Below, piece after piece: positions 6,395 through 11,025 of a stretch of 11,025 bases of DNA. The notes beneath the pieces are model-generated. The model was not told the DNA's origin. It searched no databases and was given only the letters and a program-made list of their open reading frames with translations. This DNA comes from Candidatus Adiutrix sp. (GTDB lineage Bacteria > Desulfobacterota > Desulfarculia > Adiutricales > Adiutricaceae): assembly GCA_031273445.1 (NCBI GenBank), contig JAISRV010000241.1, positions 1 to 11,025 of the forward strand. Direction: 5' to 3'. A program made the translations under genes and the position numbers. Every line of letters starts with the position of its first letter. Within the stretch, counting starts at the first letter, position 1.

Positions 6395-6593
6395 CGCTCC
6401 GGCCCGGCCCATGCTCCCGCCGGCGGTCTACCTGCAAAGCATCCCGGAGCCGAAACTTGAGGGCAAAACCAACGGCGCCCTGGCCGCCTGGGCCATCGCC
6501 CTGCGCGAGGCCTTGCGGCAAGCCAATGGGGACAAGGCCGCGCTTAAGGAGTGGGCGGCTGCGTATACTGAAAAACTTCCCGCCAACCCGTAA
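6324..6593 (+). CDS. Rz1-like outer-membrane lipoprotein spanin (o-spanin)
   Basis: This 89-residue protein starts inside the i-spanin gene in a different frame and overlaps it by 71 bases. It begins with a short basic start (MTIRLKLG) and a hydrophobic stretch, then a lipobox ending in I-S-G-C with the lipidated Cys at residue 21. The mature part of about 69 residues begins with Ala/Gly/Pro-rich sequence and continues into a helix (about 50-82). The ATG at 6324 follows GGAGGAGGTGTACGACC, a strong ribosome site. The longer in-frame ORF from 6135 is only the shadow of the i-spanin. The partner relation follows from the overlapping architecture. The mature region is longer than the very short Rz1 of lambda. 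Confidence 0.87.
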   Translation: MTIRLKLGATILCLTPFISGCAGNAPARPMLPPAVYLQSIPEPKLEGKTNGALAAWAIALREALRQANGDKAALKEWAAAYTEKLPANP

Positions 6594-6617
6594 TCTTATT
6601 GTATTTTCCCGAAGGAA

Positions 6618-6654
6618 GGCGGCGGCCAGTCAATGCTTGCCGCCGCCCGGTTTT
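6618..6654 (+). terminator. Candidate intrinsic terminator after the lysis cassette
   Basis: GGCGGCGG (6618-6625) and CCGCCGCC (6640-6647) form an 8-bp GC stem around a 14-base loop, followed shortly by CGGTTTT. It starts 25 bases after the o-spanin stop, the right place for a late-operon end. The T-run is short and the loop long, so efficiency may be modest. Confidence 0.5.
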
Positions 6655-6830
6655 GAAGGATATTTTAGGCAGGGTAATTTCAGGCAAGATATATAGGCGT
6701 GAAAAGGGCAACTCTGGTCGCTTCTTTTTGAAAGGGGCAAAAAGCTAAAACTACTGTGGCTATGAAATATAATCATCAATCAAGGCCGGTCAAGGGCCGG
6801 GAAAGGAAATTTAGTTTTCCGAATGTAAAT

Positions 6831-6862
6831 GCCCGGCTGGGCCGGCGGGGTCGCAGCCGGGC
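6831..6862. other. GC-rich hairpin beyond the tRNA terminator
   Basis: GCCCGGCTG (6831-6839) and CAGCCGGGC (6854-6862) can form a perfect 9-bp stem with a 14-base loop that is itself GC-rich. It directly abuts the T-tract of the tRNA terminator. It has no good T-tract of its own on either strand, so its role (backup terminator, structural or attachment-related) is unknown. Confidence 0.5.
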
Positions 6863-6863
6863 T

Positions 6864-6897
6864 AAAAAGGGGTTAAGCCTATTGAGCTTAACCCCTT
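6864..6897 (-). terminator. Intrinsic terminator of tRNA-Pro
   Basis: On the minus strand AAGGGGTTAAGC (6897-6886) pairs perfectly with GCTTAACCCCTT (6878-6867) around a 7-base loop, and the transcript continues with a run of T (complement of AAAAA at 6864-6868). It lies eight bases after the encoded CCA. A 12-bp stem plus T-run is a convincing factor-independent terminator for the minus strand only. Confidence 0.85.
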
Positions 6898-6905
6898 GAT
6901 TTAAG

Positions 6906-6982
6906 TGGTCGGGACGACTGGAGTTGAACCAGCGACCCCCTGAACCCCATTCAGGTGCGCTACCAGACTGCGCCACGTCCCG
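6906..6982 (-). tRNA. tRNA-Pro(GGG)
   Basis: The reverse complement folds as a full cloverleaf of 77 bases including an encoded CCA. The acceptor stem pairs CGGGACG with CGTCCCG, followed by discriminator A and CCA. The D arm contains GCGC and GCGC around AGTCTGGTA. The anticodon stem CCTGA/TCAGG closes the loop ATGGGGT, giving anticodon GGG. The T arm pairs GCTGG with CCAGT (one G-T pair) around TTCAACT. It reads CCC, and by wobble CCT, codons. A near-consensus promoter precedes it and an intrinsic terminator follows it. The 3' end faces the phage genes, the classical orientation of a tRNA used as an integration site. Confidence 0.95.
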
Positions 6983-6991
6983 CAACAACTG

Positions 6992-7020
6992 ACTATATTG
7001 AAATAGACCGCCCATGTCAA
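6992..7020 (-). promoter_or_regulatory. Sigma-70 promoter of tRNA-Pro
   Basis: On the minus strand TTGACA (7020-7015) and TATAGT (6997-6992) are separated by exactly 17 bases. The start of transcription is expected near 6985, only a few bases before the mature tRNA 5' end. It is the clearest promoter in the window, typical of strongly expressed stable RNA. Confidence 0.85.
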
Positions 7021-7058
7021 GAGCTTTCTGAGGCGAATGCGTCCGCCGCCTTGGCGAC

Positions 7059-7086
7059 GCCCCGGCCGACCAGCAACCGTCCGCCC
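7059..7086. repeat. GGCCGACCA repeat element on the chromosomal side
   Basis: GCCCCGGCCGACCAGCAACC matches the elements at about 439-458 and 5356-5375 closely (CCCCGGCCGACCAACAAC). It lies between the tRNA promoter and tonB, outside the phage-like genes, and shows that the repeat family is shared by phage and flanking DNA. Confidence 0.65.
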
Positions 7087-7087
7087 G

Positions 7088-7120
7088 TCAAGCCGCCCCA
7101 CTAGGAGCGGGGCGGCTTGA
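7088..7120. other. Perfect inverted repeat spanning the tonB stop codon
   Basis: TCAAGCCGCCCC (7088-7099) and GGGGCGGCTTGA (7109-7120) form a 12-bp perfect stem around a 9-base loop that contains the tonB stop (7101-7103). There is no T-run after it on either strand. It may protect the mRNA 3' end or act as a weak terminator. Because one arm is coding and the other is not, a duplicated or selected structure is suggested. Confidence 0.65.
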
Positions 7121-7907
7121 ATTGGATGGGGACGGTCAATTCCAGGGTGTTGAGTGAAAGTTCTTTGGGCATGGCGGAAAAGGGGGAGCAGCGTTTGAGC
7201 AGGGCCATGGCTTCCTGGTCCAGCACGGGCTGGCCGGAGCTTGCGACCATATATGAAGACAGCACCGCGCCGCTGCGGTTGACGGTGAAGGTCACGGTGA
7301 CCACTCCGCCCGTTCGTTTAGAGGCGGCGGCGGGCGGGTATTTTTTTAGCCGGTTTAGTTTGGCGGCTATCCTTGATTTATAGACTCTCAGCGCGTCGGC
7401 GTCGCCCTGGCCGGTTCCGCCGCCCTGCCCGCCCTGGCCCGAGCCCGGGCCGCCGCCGGTCAGGGCGGCGTTTTCGTCGGGGTTGGCCCTGGGTTTGGGG
7501 GCTGGTTTTTTCGCCGGTTTCGGTTTGGTTTCCCGCGGCTTGACTTCTTCGGCGGGCGGCTCAGGGGCCGGGGCCGGCGCCGCCTCCTCCGAAGCGCTTG
7601 AAATGATCTGGGCCGGGTCAAGCGGCTCCGGCTCGGGCTCCGGCTCGGGTTCAGGCTCGGGCTCCGGCTCGGGTTCAGGCTCCGGCAGAGGCTCGTCTTC
7701 GGCCGCCGCCTCCCCGCCGCCGGGACTGCCGCCGTCGGGGTCGTAGCGGACGAATTCCATGACCGCCAAGGGCTTATAGGCCGACGGCGGCTGGGCCCGG
7801 CCCCAGCCGATCAAGAGCAAAATGACGGCCAGGTGCAGCAGCACGGCCGCGATCAGCGCCGGCCAGAAGACCCGTCGGCCATAATATGGTTTCGCGCTCG
7901 CCGACAA
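7101..7907 (-). CDS. tonB: TonB energy-transducing periplasmic protein
   Basis: This 268-residue protein spans the periplasm and passes proton-motive energy from ExbB-ExbD to outer-membrane receptors. An N-terminal anchor lies at about residues 15-35 and keeps the conserved His (His25); the Ser usually four residues before it is Ala21. A Pro-Glu repeat follows (about 75-95), then a Pro/Lys/Ala-rich stiff stretch to about 145, a Gly-rich linker (about 150-168) and the TonB C-terminal domain (about 185-268: YPPAA, GVVTVTFTVNRSG, VPIQFKP). It probably starts at TTG: GAGG lies seven bases before it inside the end of exbD, and the anchor begins too soon for any later start. Three bases separate it from exbD. 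The Pro-Glu part is coded by a 24-base tandem repeat. Confidence 0.92.
   Translation of the reverse strand: MSASAKPYYGRRVFWPALIAAVLLHLAVILLLIGWGRAQPPSAYKPLAVMEFVRYDPDGGSPGGGEAAAEDEPLPEPEPEPEPEPEPEPEPEPEPLDPAQIISSASEEAAPAPAPEPPAEEVKPRETKPKPAKKPAPKPRANPDENAALTGGGPGSGQGGQGGGTGQGDADALRVYKSRIAAKLNRLKKYPPAAASKRTGGVVTVTFTVNRSGAVLSSYMVASSGQPVLDQEAMALLKRCSPFSAMPKELSLNTLELTVPIQFKPPRS
7630..7677. repeat. 24-bp exact tandem duplication within tonB
   Basis: Two identical 24-base units (7630-7653 and 7654-7677) lie in the Pro-Glu coding region and are themselves built from GGCTCN-type hexamers, with partial units on both sides. Length change in steps of six bases would keep the frame and alter the reach of the periplasmic Pro-Glu rod. 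Confidence 0.85.
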
Positions 7908-7910
7908 TTT

Positions 7911-8389
7911 TTACCTCACGGGGTCTGCCGCCGGCGGGGCGCCGGGGTCCGCCGCCGGGGCGCCGTGATCCGCCGTCGGCGTCGCCTTGCCGGCCTTGAC
8001 GTCGGTCACCAGCGTGACCCGGGCGAAGCCGGCCTGGCCCAGTTCGGCCATCAGCTCCATCATCCGGGCGTATTTCACCTCGCCGTCGCCTCTGACGTAA
8101 ACTTCGCCGGTTTCGGATTCCCGGGCCAGGGCTTGGAAGCGTTCATGGCGGCCCAGGTTCGGCAGCTCTTCCTTGTCGATAAAGACCCGGTTTTGGGCGT
8201 CCATACTGACGATGGCCGGATTTTCCGGCCGGGGCATGGGGTCGCCGCCGCTTTTGGGCAGGTTCACGCGCACCCCGCCCAGCATGAGGGGCGCGGTGAC
8301 CATGAAGATTATCAGCAGCACCAGCATTATGTCGATAAACGGGGTCACGTTGATGTCGGAAATGGGGCCGAAGTCTTCAACCCCGTCGA

Positions 8390-8408
<19 letters not shown>
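7911..8408 (-). CDS. exbD: ExbD/TolR-type biopolymer transport protein
   Basis: This 165-residue protein is the ExbD subunit of the TonB motor. It has a short cytoplasmic start containing DINVTPFIDIMLVLLIIFMV, the family signature, in which Asp26 corresponds to the essential proton-carrying Asp of the membrane helix (about 24-43). The periplasmic domain (about 45-136) ends with ARVTLVTD. A Pro/Ala/Gly-rich tail of about 29 residues (137-165) follows, beyond the usual length of around 140. The ATG at 8408 has a strong ribosome site (GGAGGGG) and lies 19 bases inside the end of exbB, so the two are likely coupled. Being followed by tonB, ExbD is a better name than TolR. Confidence 0.93.
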
Positions 8409-9271
<863 letters not shown>

Positions 9272-9289
9272 TGAAGCCTCCAATATGAA

Positions 9290-10282
9290 TTAAAACATGT
9301 CGCCGGCCTGGGCGCTTTTAAAGAGGGTCCACAGGAAGAAGGGCCCGCCCAGGAGCGCGGTGATTATGCCGATGGGGATTTCGGCCGGGGCCAGCACCAG
9401 CCGGGCCGCCAGGTCGCACAGCGCCAGAAAGCAGCCGCCGGCGAAAAAGACCGCCGGCAAGAGCAGTCTGTGGGACCAGCCCAACCACAGGCGGCAGACG
9501 TGGGGCGTCATCATGCCGACGAAGCCGATCGGCCCGCTCAGGGAGACCACCGCGCCCACGATGACGGAGGCGGTCACGAACAGTTCGACTTTGGCCCGGC
9601 CGACTTTGACGCCCCGGCTGGCGGCCAGTTCTTCCCCGGCGGTCAGCAGGTCGATTTCCGGGGCCATGATCCAGATGGCGGCCGCCCCCGCCGTCACGAT
9701 GAAGCCGAGGTCGGCCAGGCGGGCCGTTTCCAGGCCGGCCAGGGAGCCCATCAGCCAGTGCATGATGCGCAATGAATCATGGGAGTCGCTCAGATACTGG
9801 ACGAACATGACCAGGCTGGAGAAGAAAAAGTTGATGATCACCCCGGCCAGGAGCATGACCGAGGTCGAGAAGCCGCCTTTGGCCCGGGTGACCAGATAGA
9901 CCAGGGTCATGGACAGCCCCGCGCCCGTCAGCGCCGCGGCCAGGCCGCCCAGGCCGCCCAGGAGGCCGGCGCCCAGCCAGAAATAGATCGAGGCCCCTAA
10001 AGAAGCGCCGCTGGATATGCCCAGCGTGAAGGGGGTGGCCAGGGGGTTGCGGAACAGGGCCTGGAAGACCATGCCGCTCATCGACAGCCCCGCGCCGGCC
10101 AGAAAAGCGGCGGCGGCGCGGGGGGCCCTGAGCATCCAGAAGACTTCTCCGTCGGGGTTGCCCGGCTGCCAGACCGCTTCAAAGGGGATCAGGCTCAGGC
10201 CCCAGAAGGGGCTGGCCAGGGTCAGGCCCAGGCTGAAGAGCGTCAGCGCGATTATTTTCCAGAGGCGCGTGTTGTTCGTCAT
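9290..10282 (-). CDS. FecCD/BtuC-type ABC transporter permease
   Basis: This 330-residue, highly hydrophobic protein is an inner-membrane permease of the iron-chelate/corrinoid family. Recognisable stretches are LRAPRAAAAFLAGAGL (about 51-66), FRNPLATPFTLGISSGA (about 77-93), SGPIGFVGMMTPHVCRLWLG (about 239-258, including the loop that contacts the ATPase) and EIPIGIITALLGGPFF (about 301-316). Length is normal. It would form a dimer with the ATPase encoded just before it, whose stop codon overlaps this ATG by four bases (ATGA). The substrate may be a ferric siderophore, haem or cobalamin and cannot be fixed from sequence. Being followed closely by exbB-exbD-tonB favours an outer-membrane receptor-dependent substrate. 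Confidence 0.93.
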   Translation of the reverse strand: MTNNTRLWKIIALTLFSLGLTLASPFWGLSLIPFEAVWQPGNPDGEVFWMLRAPRAAAAFLAGAGLSMSGMVFQALFRNPLATPFTLGISSGASLGASIYFWLGAGLLGGLGGLAAALTGAGLSMTLVYLVTRAKGGFSTSVMLLAGVIINFFFSSLVMFVQYLSDSHDSLRIMHWLMGSLAGLETARLADLGFIVTAGAAAIWIMAPEIDLLTAGEELAASRGVKVGRAKVELFVTASVIVGAVVSLSGPIGFVGMMTPHVCRLWLGWSHRLLLPAVFFAGGCFLALCDLAARLVLAPAEIPIGIITALLGGPFFLWTLFKSAQAGDMF

Positions 10283-11025
10283 TCGGCCAGCACCACGGGC
10301 CCCCCGGTCACGGGGTGGGTCAGGAAAATAAATTTATGCTGATAAGCCGTCTCCAGCACCGCTTCTTCCAGGAGGCCCGAGACGTCGCCGAAAAAAACCC
10401 GCCGCCCCTCTTTCAAGGCCAGGGCCAGGCCGCCGCTGCCCAGAGGGTGGTTGAGGTCATGGGTCACGGTGATCATGGTCAAGCCTTCCTGGCGGTTGAG
10501 TTTTCGCAACAGGGCGCTGAGTTCGGAGGCGTGCCTGGGGTCAAGAAAGGAGGCCGGCTCATCGAGGAGCAGCGCTTCCGGGCTCTGGGCCAGGGCCGCG
10601 GCCAGATAGGCCTTTTGCCTCTCGCCTCCGGAAAGCGTTTTTAGATGACGCCCGGCCAGTTCGCCCATTCCCGTCAATTCCAGGGCGCGCTCGACCGCCA
10701 GCCGGTCGCCGCGATTGAGGCCCGAAGCGGAGGCGGCGTAAGGGTAGCGGCTCAGCCGCATCAGTTCCCGCACGGTGAAGGGCGGAATCCAGCCGCCGGC
10801 CTGGGGCACGTAGCTGATGAGGCGGGCCAGCTCTTTCTGGCCGTATTTATTCAGATGGCGGCCTTTGACGAAGATGTTCCCGGTCAGGCGGCCCCGGTCA
10901 TGCAGCCGGAGGATGCATTTCAAAAGGGTCGATTTGCCGGCGCCGTTGGGCCCTATGACCGAAAGGTATTGACCGGGCTGGAGTTCGAAGGAAAGGTCCT
11001 TCAAAATCGCCGGGCCGCCGAAAGA
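10279..11025 (-). CDS. FecE/BtuD-type ABC transporter ATP-binding protein (5' end cut)
   Basis: The 248 visible residues cover most of an ABC ATPase that powers chelate import. They show Walker A (GPNGAGKST), Q-loop (YVPQAGG), signature (LSGGERQKA), Walker B (ALLLDEP), D-loop (SFLDPR) and H-loop (TVTHD). The frame stays open to the window edge (SFGGPAILKDLSFEL), which is the normal sequence before Walker A, so the true start lies beyond 11025. A TTG at 11004 is not the start. It is coupled to the permease by an ATGA overlap. Substrate as for the permease. Confidence 0.94.
   Translation of the reverse strand, partial: SFGGPAILKDLSFELQPGQYLSVIGPNGAGKSTLLKCILRLHDRGRLTGNIFVKGRHLNKYGQKELARLISYVPQAGGWIPPFTVRELMRLSRYPYAASASGLNRGDRLAVERALELTGMGELAGRHLKTLSGGERQKAYLAAALAQSPEALLLDEPASFLDPRHASELSALLRKLNRQEGLTMITVTHDLNHPLGSGGLALALKEGRRVFFGDVSGLLEEAVLETAYQHKFIFLTHPVTGGPVVLAE

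Larger units (their letters stand above)
6594..6905. other. Non-coding spacer between lysis cassette and tRNA-Pro
   Basis: This 312-base stretch is less GC-rich than its surroundings and I find no supported gene. It holds a candidate terminator for the phage genes (6618-6654), an AT-rich middle (about 6655-6830), a GC-rich hairpin at 6831-6862 and the tRNA terminator (6864-6897). If the phage-like genes were inserted at the tRNA, the junction should lie in or near this stretch, yet no integrase is present in it. Confidence 0.6.

Noticed and set aside
6135..6593. 152-residue ORF starting inside the i-spanin
   Set aside because: The first 63 codons are a shadow of the i-spanin; lipobox and ribosome site place the real start at 6324.
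9297..9899. 200-residue + strand ORF opposite the permease
   Set aside because: Permease motifs on the minus strand are clear and the + strand product shows none.

Overview
The window is strongly GC-rich and comes from a Gram-negative bacterium: it carries a TonB-ExbB-ExbD energy-transducing system and a two-component phage spanin pair, both of which only make sense with an outer membrane. The sequence does not prove the lineage. Gene style, dispersed GC-rich repeats and an FeCT-type ABC transporter next to tonB would suit a deltaproteobacterial (Desulfobacterota-type) genome, but this is a guess.

Positions 1-6593 hold the end of the late region of a contractile-tailed prophage or tail-like particle, all on the + strand. 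A repeat-rich non-coding block (1-488) is followed by a small baseplate protein, a baseplate J-family protein, a DUF2612-type tail protein, a tail-collar fibre protein, a second fibre with an Ala-rich shaft and a probable fibre-assembly protein. A lysis cassette then follows: an XhlA-like membrane protein, an M15-family endolysin, a small holin-like membrane protein, an Rz-type inner-membrane spanin and an overlapping Rz1-type lipoprotein. Many of these genes overlap by a few bases. No capsid, terminase, integrase or tail-tube gene lies in the window, so prophage and tailocin cannot be told apart.

Positions 6594-6905 are non-coding and hold hairpins, including a good intrinsic terminator for the tRNA. 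A tRNA-Pro(GGG) gene lies on the minus strand at 6906-6982, with its 3' end facing the phage genes and a near-consensus sigma-70 promoter. This is a natural candidate for the chromosomal attachment site.

Positions 7101-11025 hold a minus-strand operon, read from the right edge: ABC ATPase (cut by the window edge), FecCD/BtuC-type permease, exbB, exbD, tonB. The ABC genes would import a metal chelate (siderophore, haem or corrinoid) across the inner membrane, and TonB-ExbB-ExbD would power its receptor in the outer membrane. No receptor or binding protein is visible.

A family of GC-rich mosaic repeats fills the gaps between phage genes and recurs beside tonB. In three places the end of a repeat runs straight into the Shine-Dalgarno sequence of a tail gene. 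That recurring arrangement, the tRNA boundary, and a 10-bp-periodic AT-rich tract inside the lysis cassette are the observations most worth a second look. I see no clear sign of a wholly new system.
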